Source: Haloechinothrix halophila YIM 93223 (GTDB lineage Bacteria > Actinomycetota > Actinomycetes > Mycobacteriales > Pseudonocardiaceae). Taken from it: DNA of 64,000 bases. This document shows, one piece after another, positions 16,201 to 25,335 of the stretch. Under the pieces are notes generated by a model. That model saw only the letters and a list, made by a program, of their open reading frames with translations. It made no database searches and had not been told where the DNA came from. Position 1 is the stretch's first letter, and every line of letters starts with the position of its first letter. Both the position numbers and the translations under genes were made by a program. Location of the stretch: contig NZ_KI632509.1 of assembly GCF_000504245.1 (NCBI RefSeq), forward strand, positions 743,723-807,722, in the 5' to 3' direction.

Positions 16201-16557
16201 GTGCGGGGTATCAACATCAGTGAGAAGTTAGCCCAGTTCAGCGAGCATTGGTCACCGAAGACTGTCGCGACGATCAACGACTACGACGTCCGGCTGGTGA
16301 AGGTCCAGGGCGAGTTCGTGCGACACAACCATGCCGACACCGACGAACTCTTCCTGGTGATCGACGGTCAACTCACCATCCGCTTCGACGACGGCGAGGT
16401 CACGCTGGGCCCGGGCGAATTGCACGTGGTCCCGCGCGGCGTGTACCACCAGCCGATTTCCGAAGGCGAGACGTCGATCCTGCTATTCGAACCGAGCGTG
16501 ACGGTCAACACTGGCGACGCGGGTGGAGAGTTGACCGCTGAGCGGACGCCGCTCTGA
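16201..16557 (+). CDS. Single-domain cupin protein
   Basis: 118 aa from GTG 16201; the open frame reaches back to 16069, but that part is made of the 21-bp repeat and terminator and is not coding. Cupin motif 1 is [19 protein letters not shown], and motif 2 is [19 protein letters not shown]. Metal ligands H, H, E and H are all present. Possible roles are a small isomerase or dioxygenase, or a sugar- or metal-binding protein. It is flanked on both sides by inverted arrays of the 21-bp repeat. Confidence 0.85.
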   Translation: MRGINISEKLAQFSEHWSPKTVATINDYDVRLVKVQGEFVRHNHADTDELFLVIDGQLTIRFDDGEVTLGPGELHVVPRGVYHQPISEGETSILLFEPSVTVNTGDAGGELTAERTPL

Positions 16558-16602
16558 TCAGGCGTGCTCGCCGCTGACGTATGCGCGCTGTAGGTACGGG
16601 TG

Positions 16603-16709
16603 CGCAATGCGGCGTCCTGAGGGACGAATACGGCGTCCTGAGGGACGAATACGGCGTCCTGAGTGGGGGACACGCCGTCGAGAGCGGGGGACACGGCGTA
16701 GGGTGCTCG
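16603..16709 (+). repeat. Intergenic 21-bp tandem repeat, array B (five units)
   Basis: The CGGCGT core (one copy CGCCGT) recurs at 16610, 16631, 16652, 16673 and 16694, exactly 21 bp apart. The first three units are almost identical (CGGCGTCCTGAGGGACGAATA); the last two shift towards GGGGGACACGGCGT, the form seen inverted in array A. It lies between the cupin stop and the sugar dehydrogenase start. There are no spacer-like variable segments, so it is not CRISPR. Confidence 0.85.
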
Positions 16710-16812
16710 CGTGCGCTGGGCCGTTTGGAGCAACCTGCGGTCGGGCTCGGTGTGAGGTGAAACAACGGGACCCAAGCGAGCGACCCCTGGTTGACCTGTT
16801 CAACTTCCGGGG

Positions 16813-19800
16813 GTGCGAGTGGTACCGCGTCGACGAACTACGCGAACGTGGACGGCGCTGGCGCGATGTGCCGTCGCGGCCTGCGTCGCTATCGGCCTGA
16901 TCACGCCGCTTCCCGCGTCCGCGAGTACAGCGTCGGCAAGTGCGGCATCGGTGAGTGGGACTGCGGCGTCCTCTGGCGTGGTCACGGCGGGCGCGACCGC
17001 AGCCGAGTCCGCCGCAGCCGCCACCGCTGTCCCGTCCGGTTTCTCCGATGACGTCGTCCTCGACGGCCTGAACATTCCGACGGCCGCGGCGTTCACCGAC
17101 GGCGGCAGGGTGTTCATCGCCGAGAAGAGCGGCATCGTCAAGACGTTCGATTCCCTGACCGATCCCACGGCCACGGTCACCGCCGACCTTCGCGACGCCG
17201 TGTACGACTACTGGGACCGGGGCCTGCTCGGCCTGACCGTCCACCCGGACTACCCCGCCACGCCGTACGTGTACGCGCTCTACAGCCTCGATCGCAAACC
17301 GGGCGGTGGCCAGTGGGGCGACGCGTGCCCCGACCCGCCCGGCGCGAACGACAAGGGCTGCGTCATCAAGGCCAGGTTGTCCCGGCTCACCGTGAACAGC
17401 GACGGCGTCGCCACCGGCGAGAAGGTGCTGCTCACCGGCTGGTGCCAGCAGTACCCCAGCCACTCCATCGGCACCGTCGAGTTCGGCCCGGACGGCGCGC
17501 TCTACGTCGGCTCGGGCGACGGCGCGAGCTTCACCTTCACCGACTACGGCCAGGTGGACAACCCGTGCGGCGACCCGCCCGGGGTCGCTGGCACCGGCCT
17601 CAGCGCACCTGACGCCAGGGGCGGTTCGCTGCGGTCGCAGTCACCGAGGCGGCCTGCGGGCGACCCCATCTCGATGGACGGCTCGATCCTGCGCATCGAC
17701 CCGGAAACCGGCGACGCGATGCCGGGCAACCCGTTCGCCAGCAGCGGCAACGCGAAAAAGCGCCGGATCATCGCCTACGGCATGCGCAACCCGTTTCGGT
17801 TCAGCTTCCGCCCTGGCACTAGCGAGATCTGGGCAGGCGACGTCGGCTGGCGCAAGTGGGAGGAAATCAATCGCGTTCCGGATGCCGCTGACTCCACCGC
17901 CGAGAACTTCGGCTGGCCGTGCTACGAGGGCGGCATCAAGCAGCCGGGCTACAACAACGCCGACCTGACGGCGTGCGAGACGCTCTACACCGGTGCTGGT
18001 CAGAACACGCTGTACTACACCTACCACCACGCGGATGAGGTGGTCGCCGGAGACGGCTGCGGAACTGGCGGCTCCTCCATCAGCGGTATCGCGTTCGAGG
18101 ACGGCACCAGCGACTACCCGCTCGGCTACCTGGGCGCGCTGTTCTTCGCGGACTCCTCGCGTGGCTGCATTTGGGCGATGCGGCGCGGTACCGACGGCCA
18201 ACCCGACCCGAGCGCCATCGAGTTGTTCGCGGGCGGCGTCGTCCGCCCAGTGCAGCTGCTCACCGGGCCAGGCGGCGACCTGTACTACATCGCACTCGAT
18301 GTCGGGGAACTGCATCGCATCAGCTACAACGACGGAAACAACCCGCCTACCGCCGTGGCTGGCGCCGACCCGACCTCCGGAGCGGCGCCGCTGACGGTCG
18401 ACTTCGACGGCACGACGTCCACCGACCCGGACAGCGACGCGCTCAGCTACGCCTGGGATCTCGACGGGGACGGCGCTTTCGACGACGCGTCGACGGCGAC
18501 CGCGCAACACACCTACCTGCAGGAGTCCACAGTGCGAGTGGGACTGCGGGTGACGGATCCGCGGGGGCTATCCGATGTGGACACGGTCACCATCACCGTC
18601 GGCGACCCGCCGGCGGAGGACCCCACCGTCACGATTGACACCCCGCAGTCGGACCTGACCTGGCGCGTCGGCGAGACGGTGTCGTTCTCCGGGCACGCGG
18701 ATGATCCACAAGACGGCCCGCTGCCCGCTGACGCGCTGGACTGGAAACTGACGTTGCAGCACTGCACCAGCGACGGCTGCCACCCCCACGACGTGCAGAT
18801 CTACCGCAGCACGGCGTCCGGCTCGTTCAGCGCACCCGACCATGGCTATCCGTCCTATTTGGAGCTGCGGCTCACCGCGGCTGACTCCGATGGGAACCGG
18901 ACAACCAGCGAACCTCTTCGTCTCAACCCGAAGACCGTGTGGCTGGACTTCGACACGAGGCCGAGCGGACTCGAGCTCGTCGTCGACGACAGCGAGCAGA
19001 CGCCGTTCAGCCGCAGGGTCATCGTCGGTTCGCGCAACACGATCGCCGCGCCGGATCCGCAAGCCCCGGACTACCACTTCACCACGTGGTCGGACGGCGG
19101 TGCGCGCAGCCACGACATCATCGCGCCCGAGAGCCGGACGCTCTACACGGCGAACTACGTTGCTTGCACGGTCAACGGCGTCCCGCAGCCGGATTGCGGC
19201 GAAGCGACCCCGAGCGCGGTGCGCGACCTCGAATCCATCGGCAGGCGCGGCAAGGCGCGGCTGACCTGGCAGGAACCGTACTGGCCCGGACGCGGCGGCG
19301 TGACCAAATACCGCATTCACGTTGACGGCGAGTTCGTTAAGGATGTTGGTCCGGGCAAGCGGCGCACGGTGGTCAAGAACATCGCGGGCCGCCAGTCGCA
19401 CACCTTCCGCGTCACTCCGTTCAGCGCGGCCGGGCCGGGGCCAAGCAAGACGACGACACTCATCGGCACGGATGTGCGGTCGTGGCGGAGCTCGCGATTC
19501 ATCACATTCGGTGACACGCTGCGGGTGAAGGGCACCTACACCCGGACGGATACCGGTGGGCCGGTCAGTGGGGTGGCGGTCCGGCTGGTCGGACGTCCGC
19601 CCGGTGACACGGGCTGGCGCGGCATGGCGTGGAAGAAGACCAACCGCGACGGCGTCGTGGTGTTCTATCGCACGACCAAGCGGAACTGGGAGTACCGGCT
19701 GATCTACTACGGCAACCGGACGTACATGGGCGTCACGTCGACATGGCATCGGGTCACGGTGCGGCAGCGGGTGCGCGCGTTCTTCTCCGACCCCACGCCG

Positions 19801-20061
19801 CACCCCGGCGAGCGGGTGCGCCTCTTCGGCCGCGTCCTGCCGAACCACGCGGGCAAGTGGGTGCGGATCCAGATCCTGCGGGACGGTGAGTGGGTCGCCG
19901 CTGGAAACCGGAAGCTGTCACCCAAGAGCAGGTATCGGCACTTCGTCCGTTGGGACCGTCCGGGTGACTACTACTACCGGGTGCTCCGGTGGCGGCACCA
20001 CGACCACGCCTGGGGCGTGAGCCCGGTCCGCAAGCTCAAAGTCCGGTGGTGGCACGACTAG
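16813..20061 (+). CDS. Secreted PQQ-dependent sugar dehydrogenase-type beta-propeller with PKD and Fn3-like domains
   Basis: 1082 aa. An N-terminal twin-Arg-containing signal peptide (RRRTTRTWTALARCAVAACV, cleaved near PASAS) is followed by an Ala/Ser/Thr-rich linker. The GSDH-type six-bladed propeller spans ~75-510 (LNIPTAAAFTDGGRVFIAEKSG, GLLGLTVHPDY, AYGMRNPFRFSF, ENFGWPCYEGG). A PKD domain follows at ~515-595 (NPPTAVAGADPTSGAAPLTVDF, AYAWDLDGDGAFD type). Next come an Ig-like part, a fibronectin-III-like repeat around 800-880, and a Trp/Arg-rich C-terminal beta domain. It is probably extracellular and oxidises sugars with PQQ; no pqq genes are present in the window. Long for the family because of the added binding domains. 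Confidence 0.88.
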   Translation: MRVVPRRRTTRTWTALARCAVAACVAIGLITPLPASASTASASAASVSGTAASSGVVTAGATAAESAAAATAVPSGFSDDVVLDGLNIPTAAAFTDGGRVFIAEKSGIVKTFDSLTDPTATVTADLRDAVYDYWDRGLLGLTVHPDYPATPYVYALYSLDRKPGGGQWGDACPDPPGANDKGCVIKARLSRLTVNSDGVATGEKVLLTGWCQQYPSHSIGTVEFGPDGALYVGSGDGASFTFTDYGQVDNPCGDPPGVAGTGLSAPDARGGSLRSQSPRRPAGDPISMDGSILRIDPETGDAMPGNPFASSGNAKKRRIIAYGMRNPFRFSFRPGTSEIWAGDVGWRKWEEINRVPDAADSTAENFGWPCYEGGIKQPGYNNADLTACETLYTGAGQNTLYYTYHHADEVVAGDGCGTGGSSISGIAFEDGTSDYPLGYLGALFFADSSRGCIWAMRRGTDGQPDPSAIELFAGGVVRPVQLLTGPGGDLYYIALDVGELHRISYNDGNNPPTAVAGADPTSGAAPLTVDFDGTTSTDPDSDALSYAWDLDGDGAFDDASTATAQHTYLQESTVRVGLRVTDPRGLSDVDTVTITVGDPPAEDPTVTIDTPQSDLTWRVGETVSFSGHADDPQDGPLPADALDWKLTLQHCTSDGCHPHDVQIYRSTASGSFSAPDHGYPSYLELRLTAADSDGNRTTSEPLRLNPKTVWLDFDTRPSGLELVVDDSEQTPFSRRVIVGSRNTIAAPDPQAPDYHFTTWSDGGARSHDIIAPESRTLYTANYVACTVNGVPQPDCGEATPSAVRDLESIGRRGKARLTWQEPYWPGRGGVTKYRIHVDGEFVKDVGPGKRRTVVKNIAGRQSHTFRVTPFSAAGPGPSKTTTLIGTDVRSWRSSRFITFGDTLRVKGTYTRTDTGGPVSGVAVRLVGRPPGDTGWRGMAWKKTNRDGVVVFYRTTKRNWEYRLIYYGNRTYMGVTSTWHRVTVRQRVRAFFSDPTPHPGERVRLFGRVLPNHAGKWVRIQILRDGEWVAAGNRKLSPKSRYRHFVRWDRPGDYYYRVLRWRHHDHAWGVSPVRKLKVRWWHD

Positions 20062-20183
20062 TCGCGGTCACACCTCGCCAGGCAGCGCGCTGAACGACGG
20101 CAGCGCCAGCATGCCAGGACCCTACGAGGCCGCCACGGTCGCCGAGCCGCGTGCCAGTGTCACCGAGTTGCTCGCACCCGCCG

Positions 20184-22439
20184 CTAACTGTCCTTCGTGC
20201 AGACGATCTCCGGCTTCGGGTTGTAGACGGCGGTGTTTTCCTCCCTGCGCACCTCGGCGCCGGTGTCGATGTCGTAGAGGATGCGGGTGTCTGTCACGGT
20301 GAACCCGTCGATGCCCGCTGACGGCGAGCAGTCCGCGGACTTGACCTTCTTCGTGCCCGCTTCCGTGACGTCGGTCTTCGGGCCGGTCTTCGACTCGACG
20401 CGGTAGTGCTTGGTGCCCCAGATCTTCACCGTGACGCTGTCCGGTGTCCAGAACGTCTGGATCGCCACGCCGGTGGGCGAGTCGTTGGTGAACGCGATGT
20501 CGATGACGCTCTGGCCGTCCGGGTACATGAACACCGTCGCTTCCCGCGCCATCGGGTAGCGGCTGATGTAGTAGCTGTGCTCCTGGTGGCCCGCGTCCTT
20601 GAGGCCCGCGAAGTACGCCGCGTTGTAGAGCGTTGTGGCGAACTGCGAGATCCCGCCACCGACAGCTGTGCCAGGCACACCGTTCTCGATGATTCCGGCG
20701 TCGACGTAGCCTTCGGCCTTACCGCGCTTGCCGGTGTGGCCGTTCAGGCTGAACGTGTCACCTGGCTTGACGATCGCGCCGTTGACTTCGGCGGCAACGG
20801 TCCGGATGTTGACGCCGGAGTCCTCCGCGAAACCGCCGGTGGTGAACTCACCGATGACCTCCTTGATGCCGAGGTTCTCGGCCTCCTCGGTCGTTGTCTT
20901 CGGCTTCTGCTCCTTGTAGACGGCGGTCAGCGTGCGTTCCTCGGTCTGCGTGATGACGTCGAGGTACGGCTTGAGCGACTTCTGCCAGTCGATTTGGCGG
21001 CCCACCTTGCTCGGCTTGACCGCGGGCTCGCCGCCCTCGAACACGATCTCGGCGTCCCTGCCCTCGGTCTCGGTGCCCGCGAGTTGCGGCTCAAGCGCCT
21101 CGCGCAGCGTCTTGCGATCCACCTTCGGCTTGAGCGAACCGTCCTTGTCCGGTTTGAACTGGAACGCCTTCCCGATCACCTTCGGCTCGAGGACGCCGTT
21201 GGCGCCCTCGCCTTCCATCGTGATCGGCCCGGACACCGCGGGCTCCGCGACCTGCTCCAGCGTGGCGCGCACGCCTTCCTCAGACGTCTTGACCGGCTTG
21301 CGTGTGACGTCGAGCTGAACGCCGCCTTCGTTCAGCCAGCCACTCTCGATCGTGGCGACCGCGTCCTCGACGCTGGACACCTGCTGTCCCTGCCGGGGCA
21401 TGACGGCGACGGCCTCGACGTCGCCGCCGGAACCGGTGGGTTCGAACTTGATGGTGCCCTCGACCTTGGGGTGGTTCAGCTCGTTCTCCACGAGCCGGGC
21501 CACCGTGTTCTCCAGCCGTTCCGGGATGGACTGGCTGACGATGCCGACCTCGGTCTCAGTCCAGAACGACGTGATCCGGGTGATCGGGCTCAGCGGCGGT
21601 TTGCCAGCCTCCTCGAGCGTGCCCTGCCAGTCGATGCCGAGACCAGCCGACTTCGGGTTGAGCTCGGTCTGGACGTCGCCAGCGGTGATCTTGATCGGAT
21701 CGTCGAACCGTGGTTGGAGCTCCTGGCGCAGCGTCTGCTCGGCAGAGGTGCGGCTCATGCCGCCGACGTCGACACCGGCGACGGTCACGCCGCGTGGCAC
21801 GTCACCCCAGTTGATCAGCAGGTCGGCGAGGTAGGTGAGCACTAGCGCGGCCATCACCGCGCCAGCGACCATCATGGTCTTGCCAATGCCGGAGCGCACC
21901 TTCTCGCCGCTCGGCTGCTCCTGCTGCGCGGCCAGGTCGGCGAACGTCGTGGTCGCGAACTGGTTCGGATCGTCGGGACCGCCCAGTCCCTGTGGCGCGC
22001 CGCCGTACAGGCCAGCGGGCGGCGGGTACTGACCAGGCGGCTGCCCCTGGTACTGCCCCTGGTACTGCTGCCAGGCCGGAGCACCGGGACCTGGTTGGCC
22101 TTGTGGCGGGACCGGCGCGGCGCCGACGACGGTCGGTTCATCGTCAGCTGGCGTGACCTGCGGCGTCGGCGGTGTGACGTGTTGCGTCGGCTGTGAGGCG
22201 ACCGGCTGGAAGGCGTCGGTCGCCTGCTCAGTGCCCTCGAGGCCCTCCGGGTGTTGTCCCGGCCATGGGCCGTGCTGATCGGCACCGGCGGCGGGTTGTG
22301 TCCCGCCGCCGCTGCCGTTTGTGTTGTTGTGGTGCTGCTGTGCGTCCCCCGACGACGTCTCAGCCTGCCCGGATGGCTGGCCGCTCATGCTCCCCTTATC
22401 CGAATCCCATGCCGGCCAGTAGTGTTCCTCATCGGCCAC
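20184..22439 (-). CDS. VanW-domain/YoaR-type envelope protein with peptidoglycan-binding-like repeats
   Basis: 751 aa, GTG start. The first ~180 residues are a disordered cytoplasmic region rich in Pro, Gln and Gly. One transmembrane helix lies at ~190-210 (MMVAGAVMAALVLTYLADLL). The extracellular part has two PG_binding_4-like modules (first beginning VAGVDVGGMSRTSAEQTL) and a C-terminal VanW domain (GVNIRTVAAEVNGAIVKPG, GGISQFATTLYNAAYFAG, HSYYISRYPMARE). VanW occurs in some vancomycin-resistance clusters, but this architecture is a general actinobacterial cell-wall protein. Its enzymatic role is unestablished. Convergent with the sugar dehydrogenase. Confidence 0.88.
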   Translation of the reverse strand: MADEEHYWPAWDSDKGSMSGQPSGQAETSSGDAQQHHNNTNGSGGGTQPAAGADQHGPWPGQHPEGLEGTEQATDAFQPVASQPTQHVTPPTPQVTPADDEPTVVGAAPVPPQGQPGPGAPAWQQYQGQYQGQPPGQYPPPAGLYGGAPQGLGGPDDPNQFATTTFADLAAQQEQPSGEKVRSGIGKTMMVAGAVMAALVLTYLADLLINWGDVPRGVTVAGVDVGGMSRTSAEQTLRQELQPRFDDPIKITAGDVQTELNPKSAGLGIDWQGTLEEAGKPPLSPITRITSFWTETEVGIVSQSIPERLENTVARLVENELNHPKVEGTIKFEPTGSGGDVEAVAVMPRQGQQVSSVEDAVATIESGWLNEGGVQLDVTRKPVKTSEEGVRATLEQVAEPAVSGPITMEGEGANGVLEPKVIGKAFQFKPDKDGSLKPKVDRKTLREALEPQLAGTETEGRDAEIVFEGGEPAVKPSKVGRQIDWQKSLKPYLDVITQTEERTLTAVYKEQKPKTTTEEAENLGIKEVIGEFTTGGFAEDSGVNIRTVAAEVNGAIVKPGDTFSLNGHTGKRGKAEGYVDAGIIENGVPGTAVGGGISQFATTLYNAAYFAGLKDAGHQEHSYYISRYPMAREATVFMYPDGQSVIDIAFTNDSPTGVAIQTFWTPDSVTVKIWGTKHYRVESKTGPKTDVTEAGTKKVKSADCSPSAGIDGFTVTDTRILYDIDTGAEVRREENTAVYNPKPEIVCTKDS

Positions 22440-22454
22440 CGAAACCTCCCGGCC

Positions 22455-22817
22455 CTACAAGTACAACCCCGTACCGTGCTCGGTTCGTTCACTCGCGATC
22501 GCGTGGATGTCGCGCTCCCGCATGACCAGGTAAGACTTGCCTTTGATCTCCACTTCGTATTGGTCTTCCGGGTTGAACAGCACCCGGTCGTCGACCTTCA
22601 CACTGCGGACATTGTTGCCCACACCGAGCACATCGCCCCACGTCAGGCGGCGGGCGACTTGTGCCGTCGCCGGTATAACGATGCCGCCGCTGCTGCGTCG
22701 CTCTCCGTCGTCGGCCGCCACCCGCACCAGCACACGATCGTGTAGGAGCTGGATCTCCAGCTTGTGGTCGTCAGATGCCAGTCCAGGTTCAGACACGGCG
22801 GCAATGGTACTGGTCAC
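22455..22817 (-). CDS. GroES-like (Cpn10 fold) protein
   Basis: 120 aa, GTG start. The segment from LEIQLLHDRVLVRV through GGIVIPATAQVARRLTWGDVLGVG, then VDDRVLFNPEDQYEVEIKGKSYLVMRERDI, follows the Cpn10 order strand by strand. Differences from true GroES are an extra ~20-residue N-terminus, a weak mobile-loop region (SSGGIVIPA) and no partner groEL beside it. It is probably a specialised co-chaperonin paralogue. It lies 25 bp downstream of the beta-helix membrane protein and just upstream of the VanW-type gene, so the three probably form one minus-strand operon. Confidence 0.82.
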   Translation of the reverse strand: MTSTIAAVSEPGLASDDHKLEIQLLHDRVLVRVAADDGERRSSGGIVIPATAQVARRLTWGDVLGVGNNVRSVKVDDRVLFNPEDQYEVEIKGKSYLVMRERDIHAIASERTEHGTGLYL

Positions 22818-22842
22818 TGCCGACCAGATGTCGTAGTGGCCA

Positions 22843-25239
22843 TCATTGTCTCCTCAACGTCCTGGTCAGACCCGCGGCTACCGTCGTAGCCAGGACCCAA
22901 CCCGTTGCGGTGAATCCGGTGGCGACCCACTTGTCGACGCCACCGGTATGCCAACGTCCCTTGTTGCCGAAGTCCACGATTGGCACGAGTAGGTCGACGG
23001 TGTAGAGCACCGGATTCCACTCGAGGCCGGTGTCATCGGCGTTGACCACGCACCTCGGGCCGCTCACCGTGTAGCGGGGGTCATTGACGCACGGATCGGG
23101 CAGCAGCCCGAACCATAAACTGCCCGCGACCAGCAGCAATGCCAGCCAGCCGAGCGCGCGGATGGGCCGGTAGCCGTAGCCGACGACGGCGCGCTGCAGC
23201 CAGCTCCACAGCCACACCCCTGGCCCCATCAGCCCCGCGCCCTTGCGCAGCGCATCGTAGCGGTACTGCTGCTTGCGCATCAGCACGAGGGACGCGTGTT
23301 CCTCGTTACCGCACGCCCGCAGCATGGTGGCGAGCTGGTCGTACGGGCCGGGCCGGTAGCGGCGCATCGCGTGCCGCAGGAGCGCGATCCGCTCGTGGAC
23401 CTGGTCGTCGCGCTCGAGGTCGATCGGGGTGTGCAACGCGTCGTAGCGGAACTCCTCCAGCTCGAGGCCGCCGCTCGCTCGCCACAGCGCCACGTTGTCG
23501 TCCAGCGTCGCGCAATGCGCCCTGCGCAGGACGACCGACCCAACCGGTGGCTGGTGCGGGGTGAGCACGAACTCGTCCGCCACGACGTCGCTGGCATCGA
23601 GCGCGATGCCTCGGACGAGGCCGCGGCCGTCGATGCCAGCGGCGCTTGACTGCCGCGACTCCGGCACGGAGTGCAGCACCGCGCCCGCGAAGCTGATCCT
23701 GCGGCCTACCTTGGCGCCGTCCAGCGTGATGCCACCCTCCGCGGTGAACGGTTTCGCGCCGTGGGCGGTGCAGACCAGGTCCCTGCCGACCGACGCCGCC
23801 CGCAGGTCGACCGAGTAGCTGCGGGTGGTGCGCAGCGTCGGGGAGGTCAGCTCGGCTCCGAACATCTCGATCGACCCGCCGACCTGGATGCCCTGCAACT
23901 GCACCGTGCCGTCGATGGCGGTGTCCGCGAGTTGGACGTTGCCGGACACGTGGGAACGGCGCGCGGAGAAGACGTCGCGGCCGGCGTGCGAGAACGTGGC
24001 GTAGCGGGCGAGCAGGTTGCCGCCGACGCTGATGTCGGCCAGCCGCAGCTGTCCCTCCGTCACCAGCCGTGTCGCCTGGATGTCGCCGCTGATCTCGGTG
24101 CCGTCGATGTGCAGCGCCCTGTCGTATTGCGGCACCTGCTGTTCGCGGCGCCGCACCGCGATCTCGGCGTTGGCCAGCCGTAGCGAGCCGCCGATCACCG
24201 CGTTGATCATGCGCACGGTGCCATCGGAGCGGAAGCCGTCACCACAGATCAGGTTGCCGTCCAGCCGCATCCGGTCCGCGACGAGCGACGGCCACGGATC
24301 GATCGACGGGTCCCCGGTGTGCATGGCGTCGCGCCATTCCTCGATCGCGACGTCGCCACCGGGATTGACGATCAGCCGCGCGCCCCGCATGACCAGATCG
24401 CCGTCGATGTGGGCGCTCTGCACCGAGACCATGCCCCGTGTGGAGAATCGCTGCTGGGTGTCGCCAACGCCGCGCTTGCCGTTCTCCGTTTCGCACAGCA
24501 TGCTGCCACCGATGTGCGCGCCCATCGCGTTCAGCGCGAGCCCGTGCGGGTTGTGCAGCCGCGCGCCGGAGAGGTTGACGTTGCCGCCCGTGCGCAGGCC
24601 GGGCAGTCTGACCTCGCCGTTGGTGTGCAGCCGGTAGGCGAGCAGCGCGCCGGACACCGCGAGCCGGTCGGCCTGGATCGCTCTGCCTTCCCGGTAGTCG
24701 ATGCTGCTCTTGCTCAGCACGACAGAGCCCTCGACGACGGCGTCGGTGAGCACGACGGCGGCGTCCGGCATGCCAGGCTCTTTGCGGGAGCCGAGCGCGA
24801 GACTGGTCTGCGGCTCGCCGGTGGTGGCAGGCGTCAGGTCGACGTGGCTGCGCAGCAGCCGTACGTCGTTCTTGCATTCGAGATTGCGCGCTTTCAGCCC
24901 AGGCAGCCAGCAGCCGAGGAAGGCCAGCCCGAGCAGCCTGGACTCCCTGACGTCCGGCTGCTGCTCGAACCGGCAGTTCTCGAATCGCAACAGGAAGTCG
25001 AGGTCGGCCCCGCGCAGGTCGAGCACGCCGGTGATGTAGCTGTCCTTGACGCTGAACGTCGGCGAGTTCGTCGCGGCGGCGCGCCTGCGCCACAACCCGC
25101 CCGACTCGGGCTCGACGAGCTGTCTGACCAGGTCGGCCGCCTTGACCTCGTACCGAAGGTCGGGACCGACCTTGGCGTCGAAGGTCTCGGCGGCCTGCTG
25201 GCTGGCAGCGTCCGGCTGGGCGATGTTCTCCCCCGGCAT
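22843..25239 (-). CDS. Beta-helix-like repeat protein with C-terminal transmembrane segments
   Basis: 798 aa from ATG 25239, preceded by AAGGGG; the frame is open to 25317 but the added residues look non-coding. Most of the protein (residues ~60-590) is built of ~20-residue repeats of the form xxGxLxLxxAxxxG, as in VTGVLDLRGADLDF, RTGGNVNLSGARL, HIGGSMLCE and AIDGTVQLQGIQVGGSIEM. This is the pattern of a right-handed beta-helix or pentapeptide-like solenoid. Two hydrophobic helices near the C-terminus (LGWLALLLVAGSLWFGLL and VATGFTATGWVLATTVAAG) anchor it. Relatives are often labelled membrane-associated oxidoreductase without visible redox motifs; none are seen here. Function unknown. Confidence 0.75.
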   Translation of the reverse strand: MPGENIAQPDAASQQAAETFDAKVGPDLRYEVKAADLVRQLVEPESGGLWRRRAAATNSPTFSVKDSYITGVLDLRGADLDFLLRFENCRFEQQPDVRESRLLGLAFLGCWLPGLKARNLECKNDVRLLRSHVDLTPATTGEPQTSLALGSRKEPGMPDAAVVLTDAVVEGSVVLSKSSIDYREGRAIQADRLAVSGALLAYRLHTNGEVRLPGLRTGGNVNLSGARLHNPHGLALNAMGAHIGGSMLCETENGKRGVGDTQQRFSTRGMVSVQSAHIDGDLVMRGARLIVNPGGDVAIEEWRDAMHTGDPSIDPWPSLVADRMRLDGNLICGDGFRSDGTVRMINAVIGGSLRLANAEIAVRRREQQVPQYDRALHIDGTEISGDIQATRLVTEGQLRLADISVGGNLLARYATFSHAGRDVFSARRSHVSGNVQLADTAIDGTVQLQGIQVGGSIEMFGAELTSPTLRTTRSYSVDLRAASVGRDLVCTAHGAKPFTAEGGITLDGAKVGRRISFAGAVLHSVPESRQSSAAGIDGRGLVRGIALDASDVVADEFVLTPHQPPVGSVVLRRAHCATLDDNVALWRASGGLELEEFRYDALHTPIDLERDDQVHERIALLRHAMRRYRPGPYDQLATMLRACGNEEHASLVLMRKQQYRYDALRKGAGLMGPGVWLWSWLQRAVVGYGYRPIRALGWLALLLVAGSLWFGLLPDPCVNDPRYTVSGPRCVVNADDTGLEWNPVLYTVDLLVPIVDFGNKGRWHTGGVDKWVATGFTATGWVLATTVAAGLTRTLRRQ

Positions 25240-25294
25240 CAACGCCCCTTCGTTATGCGTGTGACAAATCCCCATTCCCGGTCCCCCAGCCAAT

Positions 25295-25321
25295 CGGATT
25301 GCGCCGACGCGACGCAATCCG
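25295..25321 (-). terminator. Hairpin terminator after the amino-acid ABC operon
   Basis: CGGATTGCG (25295-25303) pairs perfectly with CGCAATCCG (25313-25321) across a 9-nt loop, 15 bp beyond the stop of the ATP-binding gene on the minus strand. There is no strong T-run. Confidence 0.6.
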
Positions 25322-25335
25322 CTGGCGGGGTGCCG

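Noticed and set aside
16093-16709. CRISPR array
   Set aside because: Units are contiguous at 21 bp with gradual sequence drift and no unique spacers; no cas genes are present.
20406-21845. 479-codon plus-strand frame
   Set aside because: Antisense to the VanW-domain gene; composition and lack of motifs mark it as a shadow.
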